The notes: generated by a model not told the origin, from the letters alone. A stretch of DNA of 64,000 nt from Odiellus spinosus (GCA_963920705.1 OY987234.1:3503351-3567350); one strand, 5' to 3'; shown: positions 1 through 11,150, counted from the first letter of the stretch. A program made the numbers and translations.

Positions 1-882
1 GGCGATACAGTTAAAGTTTGAGTTCTGTGGGTCCATCATTTACCCCTGGTCTTAGCGCTGCACTTCCTTGAGCGGGGTTCCCTCTCGTTTTGTCGCTCGT
101 TTCGTGCTTTGGTTTCAAATTCGGTGGTGGTTGAATTCGGGATTCGTTCTGATTTTACCTTATTTCTTCTCTCGATTATGCCTCAGTTCAGGGGGATACG
201 ATGGAGAGATCTTCGTCAGTGACAGTTATAAATTTACCGTCCTAGGCTTGGGACGTGTCTGGTTGAAGGGTAAAAAAGGCGATCCAGCTATATAGGGTTG
301 GTATTTGTTGGGCAATCAAAAGTTTTGTTTCGGCGCAAAGATATTGATAGGTTATGTTTCGGTGATCTATTGATGGTCGTTTATATGATGCCTTAAGAGA
401 AGTTTCGGGGTGGGATTGTGCAATCCGAGGTGTTTTTCGGGGGTTTATGGAAAGTTTTGGTCCAAGAGGACCTTGAGAATGGATTGTTTGTGTCATATGG
501 CTCTTTGGGGGTTAAACTGAAGTTACGTTTTTCTTGGTACCATTTTTAGAGATAGGAACACGTTAATTTTAACTTAAGCTAGCAGGAATTTTTAGGGAGA
601 GATGAACTTATTTAAAGGCTTTTCCATTCTTTTGTCCAGAAAGGGAATGAACGTAATATTCTAGTTTATTTTAAAATATACTTATTGAAGGGCAACTGGC
701 ATGTAAAAAGAAAAAATAGATTTATATGATTACACAAAATTAAGATGAAAAATTTGAGGGGGTAGTGGGGTAAACCATGAGACGGGAACACACACTAACG
801 TTTCAACCAAAATTTTTTTTAAATGTAACCTTAGGTGAATAATGAATTAAAACTTATCTTGTGCAAATTTGTATATTTGTAG
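1..882. other. Unassigned DNA upstream of the EIF1AD exon
   Basis: AT-rich sequence ending in the splice acceptor of the EIF1AD exon at 883 (TTTGTAG before the exon). It should be intron of EIF1AD at least in its right part. I looked for the upstream EIF1AD exons encoding the S1/OB-fold core and did not find them, so they lie outside the window or are too short to see. No RNA gene or convincing transposon was recognised. Confidence 0.5.
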
Positions 883-991
883 GTGATTATGTTATACTGG
901 ATCCAATTGAAGAAGGAGATAAAGTTAAAGCCGAAATAACGATTATTTTATATAAGGACCAAATAAAATATATTAAGGCAGAAGGCGAATG
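883..991 (+). CDS. EIF1AD: EIF1AD penultimate coding exon (partial gene)
   Basis: Internal exon of the eukaryotic translation initiation factor 1A domain-containing protein, a small nuclear RNA-binding protein with an eIF1A-like OB fold. The exon begins with two bases completing a Gly codon, then reads DYVILDPIEEGDKVKAE and continues to a Trp codon split by the next intron. The block DPIEEGDKVKAEI is diagnostic of the family, whose vertebrate members have a near-identical stretch. An AG acceptor precedes position 883 and a GTGAGT donor starts at 992. Reading frame and phase join exactly to the exon at 5243. Upstream exons are not in the window. The gene is convergent with TRAPPC6B. Confidence 0.9.
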
Positions 992-1278
992 GTGAGTATT
1001 ATCATCAAGAGTTCATTTTGGAGTGATTAACCTAGCACAGGGCCTATGTAAGTTGCATTTCCCACGCCAGATGTCACATGAACTCGTAACTAAAAATAGT
1101 TACGAACCAGCCACAGCCAATAGGAAATGGTTTTAGAGTCCAAATGAGGGAACCTGTTGAATGTATAACTAGAAAACATAACACTGACAAATTGAAAACT
1201 AAGCCACGGGTTTAGTAAGATAATCCAGATAAACTACTTTGGTGGAATATTTTATTGGAAGAGGTTTTCCAGAAGTTT

Positions 1279-1389
1279 CCCGTACCGAAAAACGTTAGTC
1301 GGATCGGAAGAGGTCCTCAAGAACGCTACAGAGTGCCCAAGACCTCTTAAGACTACATAAGACACCCGAAAGACCTCTTTCGGTAGGGG
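1279..1389. mobile_element. Degenerate copy of the CCCTTAC MITE
   Basis: Starts CCCGTACCGAAAAACGTTAG and ends with a matching inverted TTTCGGTAGGGG. It shares the internal GGAAGAGGTCCTCAAGAAC and CAAGACCTCTTAAGACT blocks with the better copies at 4981-5128 and 9995-10143. It is shorter and more diverged than they are. It lies about 50 bp before the 30-bp minisatellite. Confidence 0.6.
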
Positions 1390-1440
1390 TTGATTGGCCT
1401 TCAGAGAGAAGTGCGACTGGACAATGTTCTTCACAAGTCT

Positions 1441-1681
1441 GACTTTTCAGAAAGAAGCCTGACTGGAAGAGGGCCTTCAGAGAGAAGCCTGACTGGAAGA
1501 GGGCCTTCAGAGAGAAGCCTCACTGGAAGAGGGCCTTCAGAGAGAAGCCTGACTGGAAGAGGGCCTTGAGAGAGAAGCCTGACTGGAAGAGGGCCTTGAG
1601 AGAGAAGCCTGACTGGAAGAGGGCCTTCAGAGAGAAGCCTGACTGAAAGAGGGCCTTCAAAGAGAAGCCTGACTGGAAGAG
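1441..1681 (+). repeat. 30-bp minisatellite, left segment
   Basis: About eight direct 30-bp units containing GGAAGAGGGCCTTCAGAG and AGAAGCCTGACT. This is the left part of one array whose right part resumes at 2455; the 773-bp element between them is an insertion. The unit length is a multiple of three and lacks stop codons on the minus strand, which creates a long spurious open frame. Confidence 0.95.
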
Positions 1682-2454
1682 CATGGACTAATTATAGTAT
1701 ACACAGGGACGAGTGGCAGACACAGATTTCCCTTATAGCGCCGCGTCCGAGTCTTGTTAAATGTCGTGCCCTGTTTTTACCCCCCGACCAAATCTAGCCG
1801 AGTCGAAACGAAAAAAAAAGGAAACAGAATTATGCGGCTAATGCCATCTTTCTGCCGTGAACTGAACTATTTTATTCAATGTAGTTTGAAATTTTCGTCT
1901 GCTTATCAGCTAGGATATATTTCTAAACGGTTATTTTAGTCTCTTTTGTTAAAATTTAACGAATTATTAGTTGGTTAGTCTTAGAAAATCATCAAAAAAT
2001 TTATGATAGAATTACTATATTACACTAAAATAATAACTTAATAATATACTTAAAATCAATGTTACTCGAGTAGAAAGGCAGTGATCAAGCCCTTAAATAC
2101 TGCTTCAAGGTAAGGTCGATTTTAAGTTTGTTAAAAGTTATTTTTTTTTTTTTTTAAAAAAAGCCAAAACTTACCATCATCTGAATCTCTTAATACACTT
2201 TTACTTTTTTTCTTCTCTGGAGAATGTGTAAAATCTCCAAACAATGTCTCAAACGTTTGAGCACTAAAATCTTAACACGTGCGTAAAGGCCTAACTTTAT
2301 AAATCTTGTGCTAGTATTTTTCCCCGCGTTCCTACCCCCTTTTGACTCGGTTTGTCGTTAGTTCCCAGAAATGCCGCTGGAGCGCGCATTTAACAATCGT
2401 TAGCCAGAAAATTACTTCTGCCACTCGTCCCTGTGTATACTATAATTAGTCCAT
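1682..2454. mobile_element. 773-bp non-autonomous DNA transposon inserted in the minisatellite
   Basis: Terminal inverted repeats of about 37 bp begin (C)ATGGACTAATTATAG and contain ACACAGGGACGAGTGGCAG; the right copy occupies 2418-2454. The element is flanked by the 8-bp direct repeat TGGAAGAG (1674-1681 and 2455-2462), part of the surrounding array unit. Removing element and one duplication restores the array in register. Eight-base duplications suit the hAT or P superfamilies. No transposase frame was seen. Confidence 0.85.
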
Positions 2455-3723
2455 TGGAAGAGGGCCTTCAGAGAGAAGCCTGACTGGAAGAGGGCCTTCA
2501 GAGAGAAGCCTGACTGGAAGAGGGCCTTCAGAGAGAAGCCTGACTGGAAGAGGGCCTTCAGAGAGAAGCCTGACTGGAAGAGGGCCTTCAGAGAGAAGCC
2601 TGACTGGAAGAGGGCCTTCAGAGAGAAGCCTGATTGGAAGAGGGCCTTCAGAGAGAAGCCTGACTGGAAGAGGGCCTTCAGAGAGAAGCCTGACTGGAAG
2701 AGGGCCTTCAGAGAGAAGCCTGACTGGAAGAGGGCCTTCAGAGAGAAGCCTGACTGGAAGAGGGCCTTCAGAGAGAAGCCTGACTGGAAGAGGGCCTTCA
2801 GAGAGAAGCCTGATTGGAAGAGGGCCTTCAGAGAGAAGCCTGACTGGAAGAGGGCCTTCAGAGAGAAGCCTGACTGGAAGAGGGCCTTCAGAGAGAAGCC
2901 TGACTGGAAGAGGGCCTTCAGAGAGAAGCCTGACTGGAAGAGGGCCTTCAGAGAGAAGCCTGACTGGAAGAGGGCCTTCAGAGAGAAGCCTGACTGGAAG
3001 AGGGCCTTCAGAGAGAAGCCCGACTGGAAGAGGGTCTTCAGAGAGAAGCCCGACTGGAAGAGGGTCTTCAGAGAGAAGCCCGACTGGAAGAGGGCCTTCA
3101 GAGAGAAGCCCGACTGGAAGAGGGCCTTCAGAGAGAAGCCCGACTGGAAGAGGGCCTTCAGAGAGAAGCCCGACTGGAAGAGGGCCTTCAGAGAGAAGCC
3201 CGACTGGAAGAGGGCCTTCAGAGAGAAGCCCGACTGGAAGAGGGCCTTCAGAGAGAAGCCCGACTGGAAGAGGGCCTTCAGAGAGAAGCCCGACTGGAAG
3301 AGGGCCTTCAGAGAGAAGCCCGACTGGAAGAGGGCCTTCAGAGAGAAGCCCGACTGGAAGAGGGCCTTCAGAGAGAAGCCCGACTGGAAGAGGGCCTTCA
3401 GAGAGAAGCCCGACTGGAAGAGGGCCTTCAGAGAGAAGTCCGACTGGAAGAGGGCCTTTAGAAAGAAACCCGACTGGAAGAGGGCCTTTAGAAAGAAACC
3501 CGACTGGAAGAGGGCCTTTAGAAAGAAGCCCGACTGGAAGAGGGCCTTTAGAAAGAAGCCCGACTGGAAGAGGGCCTTTAGAAAGAAGCCCGATTGGAAG
3601 AGGGCCTTTAGAAAGAAGCCCGACTGGAAGAGGGCCTTTAGAAAGAAGCCCGACTGGAAGAGGGCCTGCACGAGTCTAACCGAAAGAAGGCTTGCACGAG
3701 TCTGACCGGAAGAGGGCCTCCGC
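2455..3723 (+). repeat. 30-bp minisatellite, right segment (about 40 units)
   Basis: Near-perfect tandem 30-bp units occur in ordered variant blocks: first AGAAGCCTGACT, then from about 3019 AGAAGCCCGACT, then from about 3450 CTTTAGAAAGAA. The last units (3660-3723) decay into CGAGTCTRACCGRAAG sequence. The block order points to growth by local duplication. The long minus-strand open frame across it repeats ALFQSGFSLK and is an artefact of the period. Confidence 0.95.
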
Positions 3724-4097
3724 TAGTCTGTTTAACAGTGAGATTTCAAACTCGGCATATATCGGTGTCCAACCTAATTTCTGAATTATCAGTTTTGCAA
3801 ATTTTTAAACTAGTGAATATCACCTATTTTAACTACATTTAATAGATATATCACTTGTCCCTAATTACCAAAATCTAAATTGTCAAAAAAACTACTAAAT
3901 AATAAATCTTCAACTTGGTTTCAAGTTTGTATTTGGGACAAATGTATACCTATAAACCAACCTGGTTTGTGCCACTAGAATCCAACTAACAAGCAACTTG
4001 ATTTGTGCCAGTAAAATCCAAGTATTATTCCTGATAATATATATAAAATTTTTTTTTTGGTTTTTTTTTTTTAATTAATTTGGTGGTGAGAAAAGGC

Positions 4098-4325
4098 CTC
4101 TTTTAGCAAAACTTTGATTAATGATTTAAAAATTTCGCGGCCTCTGTCGATCTTCCGCTGTAAATCCTATACATTGTTAATCAGCAGTCTGGTTAAACAA
4201 CAAAACTTGTATCCGTTAAAATTTTCTGGGATAAGAAATGTTTATTTTTGTAGTACTTTTAAAATGGAACATTAAATCTAACGGGATCATTTAAAATCAT
4301 TACTCAAAGTTTTGCCAAAAACAAT
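4098..4325. mobile_element. Small inverted-repeat element (MITE candidate)
   Basis: The left end TTTAGCAAAACTTTGATTAA is mirrored by TACTCAAAGTTTTGCCAAAA at the right end, giving imperfect inverted repeats of about 28 bp around a 170-bp core. No clear target duplication was seen. Confidence 0.45.
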
Positions 4326-4980
4326 TATCAATTTACTTTTCATTGCGATGAATGAGAATTGGTGTGGCCACATTTTAAGATAAGCCTTTGCTCTAAAAAA
4401 AATAATTAGGACAAACACTTAAATCGACCGTAATTACATTTAATTTTCTAAAGTAAGTTTTTAGCCCACTAACCTGACACGTCCGCGAATAGACTGAGAA
4501 AAAATTGAGCTATCTGATCCAAAAACCTTCGTGCCGATACCTACCAGAACTCAAGATATGATGTGTTGAACAGACCCATCATTTTTGGTTCAACCATATA
4601 GCTTTACATAAACATAGAAATTTCAGCTCAAAAGATGTGCCCACAGCCCCCAAAAACAATATTTTGTGATTTTTCGTTTTATGGCCAAATATCTCGGTCA
4701 AATTAAAGTTCTCTCACCCAAGTCAGTGATGTTCCCCGACTTACTGGAGATCTCCATCTCATTTGTAGGCGCCTTGTGCTCCTCTGGTTAGGGTCTATCT
4801 GATTGCTAGATGGTAATTGTACCTCTCAACATTAAGACACCCAATGAACTTCTCAAGCTGCTAGAAAAGTCCCTTGATTGAAGTATTTTGACTTTCAAGT
4901 CGTCTCGTGTGAAGACGTCGGAATCGCACACTGACGCTACGTGTGGCTTGCAAATATTTTTTTTACATTTTTACTGGTAT

Positions 4981-5128
4981 CCCTTACGGAAAAAAGTTAG
5001 TCTGTTGTGAAGAGGTCCTCAAGAACACTAAAAAGGTCTTGGAGAAGTCATTAAGACCTCCCCAAGAATTCTTGACATAATGGAAGACTTCCCCAAGACC
5101 TCTTAAGACTAACTTTTTTCGGTAAGGG
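4981..5128. mobile_element. CCCTTAC MITE, 148 bp
   Basis: Terminal inverted repeats CCCTTACGGAAAAAAGTTAG and the reverse complement at the right end, ending GGTAAGGG. The flanks read TAT and ATA, so a TA target duplication is possible. The interior is itself rich in short inverted GACCTC and CAAGACCTC blocks. Closely similar to the copy at 9995-10143. Confidence 0.85.
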
Positions 5129-5242
5129 ATAGAGTATTACAGTGCGTATCGGTGAACATATGGCGCCCACAAAGTCTGGTTTAATCACGCCAAGATTAAC
5201 TCATTAAAGATATTTTAAAATTTTCTAATTTTGTTAATTTAG

Positions 5243-5393
5243 GCCTGAAAGGTTTGAAGATCCTCAAGCCAAATTCCAAAATGAAGATAAAATATTCCCT
5301 GATTCGGATGATGATGAAATATGTTGTAACATAAACAGAAATTTGGTTCTCGAAGATGGTGAAAATTCAGATGAAACGGAAGAGTCTGACTAA
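5243..5393 (+). CDS. EIF1AD: EIF1AD terminal coding exon
   Basis: Terminal exon: one base completes the Trp codon, then 49 codons and TAA. It reads PERFEDPQAKFQ, then an acidic tail with DSDDDEICCNINRN and a final EDGENSDETEESD. Family members have the same layout after the OB fold: a W-P-E junction, a Ser/Asp-rich stretch, an N-x-N-R motif and an acidic C terminus. The exon is preceded by TTTGTTAATTTAG, a normal acceptor. Confidence 0.9.
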
Positions 5394-5424
5394 GCTTTTA
5401 CAAGAATTTTTGTATATCAATAGA

Positions 5425-5430
5425 AATAAA
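5425..5430 (+). promoter_or_regulatory. EIF1AD polyadenylation signal
   Basis: AATAAA 32 bases after the EIF1AD stop codon, in an AT-rich context, at a normal distance for a short 3' UTR. Confidence 0.7.
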
Positions 5431-5879
5431 CCTTTACACAAAACTTATTGACTATGGTGATTAATTTAAAATATTAAATTAACGAAGAAAACTGTTTTTT
5501 AGAGGAAGAATGACACCTAACAAGTGATTCTTTTATCAATTAAAACCACTAGTAAATTTTTTTACAAACAAATATTAAACTAGAAATCAAATTAAATCTT
5601 TCCTAGAAAATAGATTATTGTCGCTCCATAGCATTGCCCATGGCGGCCATTTTGGCGGCAACTTTTTCCTTATGGGAAATAGCCTTTGCTCATTGGTTGA
5701 TGATCCTTATATACAAAGAACTCAAGAACTATATGAATCCAGCAAAACCTATTTTCCATTAAGCTTTAAATTAATTTTTAGTTCAATATTTGTAAAAGAT
5801 TTTTACTAGAAGACGACCTATTTAAACGGCAAGGAATCCTAATACTATCCTATCCCATCTTCATTTGTACTTTATAGAA

Positions 5880-6145
5880 GTAACCTAACCTTGAAACGAA
5901 ACTAACCTAACTTAACCTAATCTGGAAACTAACCTAACCTAACCTTTTATTAACCTAATCTATTCTAACCTGGAACCTAGCCAAACCTAACCTGAAAGTA
6001 ACATAACCTGGAAACTAATCTAACCTAACCTGGAAAATAACACAACCTAACCTGGAAAATAACACAACCTAACCCAACTTAACCTGGAAACTATCCTAAC
6101 CTAACTTAACCTGGAAACTAACCTAGTCTAACCTGCAACATAACC
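5880..6145. repeat. Degenerate CCTAA-type (telomere-like) tract
   Basis: Many AACCTAACCT blocks are separated by GGAAACTA-type spacers, giving a loose 17-bp higher-order unit such as TAACCTAACCTGGAAAC. CCTAA is the complement of the common insect telomere motif TTAGG, but the tract is interspersed and impure. Confidence 0.8.
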
Positions 6146-6196
6146 TAAAGTAAACCACTGTTTCACGTTCAAAAGAGAAGTTTTTTAAAGGAGAAT

Positions 6197-6956
6197 TGGT
6201 AGGATTATAGTTTACCTACCTTACCCAACAAACACATTTTTCTGCCAAAAAAATATTGGGCCGCCGCAAATATTTTTAATTTTATTTTTTTTTGAAAATT
6301 TTAAAATTGCATGATTTTTTCCGATAAATTCCGCATGCTGTATTACGCACTCGAGTGGGGTGGGTGAAGTACCTTCATAATGGGCTCGCGACGGAGATAT
6401 ACCTATGTAAGTTCAAACATTTATAAAAAGGCGCCAGTTCAAAAACCAATATTTTGGAAAAGGCACAGTATTATGTATGATTTTGAACCTAATTAGACTT
6501 TCCAATATTTTAGCAAATTGAATGGTAAAAGGTACTCTGGAGAGTTTTAAATATTTAAACTGGCATTTTTAAAACAGTCTCGCGCTGCTTCACAATTGAC
6601 TGATTTTCTTTATTTCGAGGCTCTGTAGCAAAAATGTTCGCCGTCTTTGCTGCCAGCCATTCTTTAACGAATGAAACGAAGGTTAGCAAATTTACCTAAA
6701 ACACTGTGCCTTTTTTAATTTTTTTTTTTTTTTTATTTCAATTCAGCTCATTCATCAAAAACACTGGGAATTTTCCAAAATATTGGTTTTTGAATTTAGA
6801 TCCTTCACCAAAAACATGCAATTTTGAAATTTAAAAAAAAAAATTAAAAATATTTGCGGCGGCTCAATATTTTTTTAACTATTTGTTTTGAGCTCCCCAT
6901 GTTATAATTAGAATAAGGTGTTTGTTGGGTAAAGTAGGTAAAATATAATCCTACCA
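6197..6956. mobile_element. 760-bp inverted-repeat element
   Basis: Ends TGGTAGGATTATAGTTTACC and, inverted, TATAATCCTACCA. The inverted similarity continues inward through ACCCAACAAACAC and GCCGCCGCAAATATTTTTAA. The inner part is AT-rich and shows no transposase frame. No certain target duplication. Confidence 0.75.
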
Positions 6957-9273
6957 GAGAGGTAACAAATGAGCATTACTTAAATGGAAAATTTATAATT
7001 TAGTAATGTTCGTAAACCACACCACTTTTAGTTTTTATTTTAGCATATCAAATAGCTGGACCCTTAGTTAAATTAAATTTCTAATTAAACCAGGTATAAA
7101 ATATGCAAAACTGACTTACAACACAGCAAAAGCATGAAAACTGACACACAAAATTGCCTAATTTTTCTACATTTATCCTACATTATCCGAGACTGCTACC
7201 AGCAATTTAAACTGAAAGGAACAACAAGTATCATTAAAATTCGTACAAATCATATAATTCAATAATTATAACATACCATTTTCCAAAAGTAGGCTCGAAC
7301 TCACTATTTTCTGAATAACACCCGTCTATGCTAACCATTTTGTTACCGGATCACGGCGGCTAACTCAAAAACCTTAGGGGGATTTTGGGCGCCTCCCGTT
7401 TTAAACAGCATTCGATCATTTTAAGTTCGATCGAATGAGAATAAACCCAAAACTTGGTGATTCTACTACAATAGTATTTTAAATACTATAACTTCGATCA
7501 ATTGAAATTCGATCCAATGGACATCGTTCAAATGGACCAAAAGTCAAAACGAGTATTAAATAAATTTGATCGAATTCGATCACATATTTTTCGATCTAAT
7601 GGAAATAAACCTCCTCAAACTCCTTGGCATGATTATAACAAATGAAAAAATTTTCACAAAAAATATTTTATCTCATTTTCCACCCCTCCAGAAGATCAGC
7701 ACACTTCTCCCTCACTCTTATAGTCAACGGTTTTCTTTCTCATTGTAGGTCGCTGGGGAAGGTGTGAAATGGGAGTACTAGGAGTGGTACAGGACTGAGT
7801 AAGGTTTATTTTTCCTTGGTATTTCATTAGTACTATGCCTAAGTTTGCGCTGGTATATCGCTTTGATCTCGAACTTGCGAGGCAGTTTTTTTGACCCAAA
7901 GATTAATTGATTTTCTATAAAAGGTGAGCACTAAGCATTAATTAATGATGAAAGAAACAAAATCTCGTTCATTTTTTACTCGGGTACCAAGGTGAAATTT
8001 AAGCCTTGTCACGGGAAATTTGAGGCAAAATGTTTTCTACTCAAGTGCCTTTCAAGTAATAGAAATTTGGTGTGTTGATTATTGAGGCGAGTACTCGACG
8101 ACTAATCGTAGAGTATCGAGTATTCGCACAGGCCTAATCATTTGTCTTCTTGATTTGGCTTGGCTTTGGCCTTTCGGACTCTGTTGCGATTTGGAGGGGC
8201 TGCTGTTCGGATCTTGCATCACACTCGTTTTGCTTTACTATTGGATTTTGCTAGCTTTGGACTTGGCTTTGTTATGAACTTTAGTTTTATCCCTTGACTT
8301 TGGGCCTCGGACTTGGTTTTTCTTTGACCAATGGATTTTACTTTCCATTTTTGCTTCGATGATTTGAATTTGGACTTTGTTTATTTTGTGTTTTCTGTAT
8401 ACAGATTTCAAATGGTCTTTTGGTTTTTGATTTTGGTGTGTCTTAATTTTATCTCTTTTCTTCCCCTTTCCCCACTCATATGGGCAGTTCCCTGCCTTCG
8501 TATTTGGGACTTTTACTAAATAAACTAATGAATCTGTTTAATACTGAAAAATTAACTTTAATTACATTTTACTTTTGGATTTTACTTTCCATTTTTGCTT
8601 CGATGATTTGAATTTGGACTTTGTTTATTTTGTGTTTTCTGTATACAGATTTCAAATGGTCTTTTGGTTTTTGATTTTGATGTGTCTTAATTTTCTCTCT
8701 TTTCTTCCCCTTTCCCCACTCATATGGGCAGTTCCCTGCCTTCGTATTTGGGACTTTTACTAAATAAACTAATGAATCTGTTTAATACTGAAAAATTAAC
8801 TTTAATTACATTAATTTTACACCACATAATTGTATTTCTGGTACAACAACGCCACAATGGTGTGGCTACGTCACAATTTTACTTGGTATTATTTATGGTG
8901 ACATTATACCCTCTATTTTGCCATTGAAGAACGATAGAATCATGAAACAAGTTTTCTCCCAGAAAGAGTTAGTAATGGGTTTATGTAGGACTATCAACTA
9001 CTGGGCACCTGTCTTAATATTTAAAGATTAATTATAAAACATGGCGTTCGTTCATGTTTTTTGTTACTTCTTCCCCCCCCCCCGCAGTGTTTAGGCCATT
9101 AGAGGGACGCTTATGAACGAATGACAGGTTTTGATGTTCATCTTAATCAATTAAAAGATAGGGGTCCAGAGTTAAAAGTCCTAGGTTCCATTGAAAAGTG
9201 GACATAATCAGTACAAATAATAATCTAGCAAAGTACTTTTAAACATTGTGTTGCGCTTGTATTTGAAATAAAC
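6957..9273. other. Intergenic DNA between EIF1AD and TRAPPC6B
   Basis: AT-rich sequence between the two convergent genes. A cluster of ATTCGATC-type words lies at about 7390-7620, and the 244-bp tandem duplication at 8332-8811 is listed separately. I see no exon with a conserved product. Short open frames here show no protein-like composition. Confidence 0.5.
8332..8811 (+). repeat. 244-bp direct tandem duplication
   Basis: Sequence from 8332 repeats from 8576 with only a few substitutions, for example TTGGTGTGTC versus TTGATGTGTC. The copies run from TGGATTTTACTTTCC to TTAATTACATT. The two 62-aa open frames in it are the same frame duplicated; nothing suggests a real protein. Confidence 0.9.
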
Positions 9274-9438
9274 CTATAAAATTAATATTACAAGTAAAAC
9301 ATTTTTGTTTAAAATCAAATTTAACTCTGTACACATGATCTTACAAATAGGAAGTTTTTCAGTTTGACCAGTAACAACGGACATGATCCCTAAATTAGCT
9401 AGAGCTCCGCGGATTAATCCGCAAGTGAACGCCATATG
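9274..9438 (-). CDS. TRAPPC6B: TRAPPC6B exon 5 (terminal)
   Basis: Last exon of the TRAPP complex subunit 6B gene. It follows a TTTTTACAG acceptor on the minus strand and reads HMAFTCGLIRGALANLGI, the most conserved block of the Trs33/TRAPPC6 family, then SVVTGQTEKLPICK. After the conserved Cys-Lys the protein should end within about seven residues, but here it runs on for 21 more (IMCTELNLIL...). That tail resembles translated 3' UTR and may reflect a one-base shift. Phase is 0 with exon 4. Confidence 0.88.
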   Translation of the reverse strand, partial: HMAFTCGLIRGALANLGIMSVVTGQTEKLPICKIMCTELNLILNKNVLLVILIL

Positions 9439-9502
9439 CTGTAAAAATATTGAATTAGTCATTCGCAAAATAATACGATATAAGGCTCATTTAAACCCTT
9501 AC

Positions 9503-9586
9503 TTTGGATGCCACCTCTAAATACTGAGTGCCATTGGAAATAGCGCTCAAGAATCTGAAAGAGTTATCTTGCAAGACGTAAACTCC
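9503..9586 (-). CDS. TRAPPC6B: TRAPPC6B exon 4
   Basis: 28 codons reading GVYVLQDNSFRFL then SAISNGTQYLEVASK, matching the family's YVLQD...FR block. A GATAG acceptor precedes it and a GTAAGG donor follows. A 64-bp intron separates it from exon 5, phase 0 at both ends. This block belongs to the alpha/beta fold that pairs with TRAPPC3 (Bet3) family subunits. Confidence 0.88.
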
Positions 9587-9994
9587 CTATCAAATAGTTC
9601 GATAGAATTTCACAGATTAGAAATAATATACAGAGAGTAATGGGTAGCGAGATAGAAGTTACACTGAAGAAATCTCGCAATGCTGCCATATACAGATTTG
9701 CCTCTTGATTTCTAGAGACAGGGATAATCAGTGGAAAGACCAACAATTAACTATATATTCTAGCACTCTAACGTCAATTATTCCCAAAGCTGACGCCATC
9801 TACCAAAATGGGTAATCGATGCCACAAATACATGTTTACGTGTTTAGAAACCAATTTCGCACGCGTCACTCACATGACCTCCAGTCTCGAGGTGTGGTGA
9901 AAAGGTACTGTCAAAGCCACATATTATCTCATTCTCCGAGATGGCAGCACAATCAACCTACGGGTTTTTGAAGAGGCATCTATTTAGCGCATCA

Positions 9995-10143
9995 CCCTTA
10001 CTGAAAAAAGTTAGTCTGATCTGAAGAGGTCCTCAAGAACACTACAAAAGTCTTGGGGAAGCCTTTAAGACCTCTCCAAGACTTCTTGACATAATGGAAG
10101 ACTTCCCCAAGACCTCTTAAAACTAATTTTTTTTTGGTAAGGG
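9995..10143. mobile_element. CCCTTAC MITE, 149 bp
   Basis: Ends CCCTTACTGAAAAAAGTTAG and, inverted, AACTAATTTTTTTTTGGTAAGGG. The interior matches the 4981-5128 copy nearly base for base (CTCAAGAACACTA, TTGACATAATGGAAGACTTC). With the degenerate copy at 1279 and the fragment at 47951 this is at least a four-member family in the window. Confidence 0.85.
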
Positions 10144-11150
10144 CATTGCAAGATCTCTGGCTACAGTGGGAATTCTAAACGAACGTAATTTGGCTGCATT
10201 CAACTTTTAATTGCGGGAGTACTTTGTATAAAGTTCTGGTTATGAGGTTTTTCTTCCAGGAGTCCCCTGAATCTCAAATTATAATTAGAGCTGTTCAAAT
10301 AGTGAATTTTCAAAGAAAATTGAAAATCGAAACAGTTATTCGAAAAAATTCGTTATTATTCGGTCTTATCTTGTTTCCCACAGTTTTAACAACGGTGTAG
10401 AAGAGGAAAAACACAAATTTCACGAGAGAAAAATCTGTCGCATTCAAATTGGCGCGAAATTTGAATAATCGGTTTTTATTCAGTTTATAATTAAGAAATT
10501 GTTTTTTAAATAGTATTTGGTTATTTTTTTTTTTTTTTTTTTTTTCGAATAATCGTTTGAAAATTCGGATATTTGAATTTTAAGGAATAGCAAGTCTGAT
10601 TCGTCAAATCGCAAAATCGATTAAAAAAAAAAACATATATTTGAGATTAAGGTTATTCAACAAGAAATAACCCCAGGTTGCGGCAATGCTTATATCTAAT
10701 TATAAAACATCACAGTGAAGGAATTATTACCGTGTAAGTTTTGGCGATCATCTTTGATGCTAACAACCAATCAGGGAAACTCGTTAAGGGCAAGATGATT
10801 AATGGCTTCATCACCTCAACTGCCCATTTTTGGTTAAATCATTGTATAATGGGGTTCATAAGGATTCCCAGTGTAACTTCTGTCCTTAATTATGGGACAA
10901 AAAGAAGGGGAAATGTCTGAGTTGCTTGTAAGTACGTGATTATACTTAACTAAGAGATTAGTCACCCTGGACTACACGCCCTGGATGGCAAATCATAGAC
11001 TATACATGATGCAACTGAGGGTCAGACTAAAAAAATTTAATTTTTATTTAAAAATCGACAGCGGGTGACTCTGGTTTCAATCGCGAGAGAAAAAACTACT
11101 AAAATATCTTACTAACATATTCCTTGACCTCCTCTGGCTGACAAAATATC

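Larger units (their letters stand above)
992..5242 (+). other. EIF1AD last intron, 4.25 kb, repeat-filled
   Basis: Bounded by a GTGAGT donor and an AATTTAG acceptor; the phases agree and restore a Trp codon across the junction. It holds a degenerate and a good copy of the CCCTTAC MITE, a roughly 50-unit 30-bp minisatellite broken by a 773-bp transposon, and a small inverted-repeat element near 4100-4325. No other exon was seen inside. Confidence 0.85.

Noticed and set aside
2412-3671. 419-codon minus-strand open frame repeating ALFQSGFSLK
   Set aside because: The frame exists because a stop-free 30-bp unit is tandemly repeated; it has no non-repeat domain and lies in an intron. It is the minisatellite, not a gene.
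1441-3723. Arrays considered as CRISPR
   Set aside because: The units are contiguous with no unique spacers, in a eukaryotic intron. The same holds for the 22-bp array at 49415-51637.
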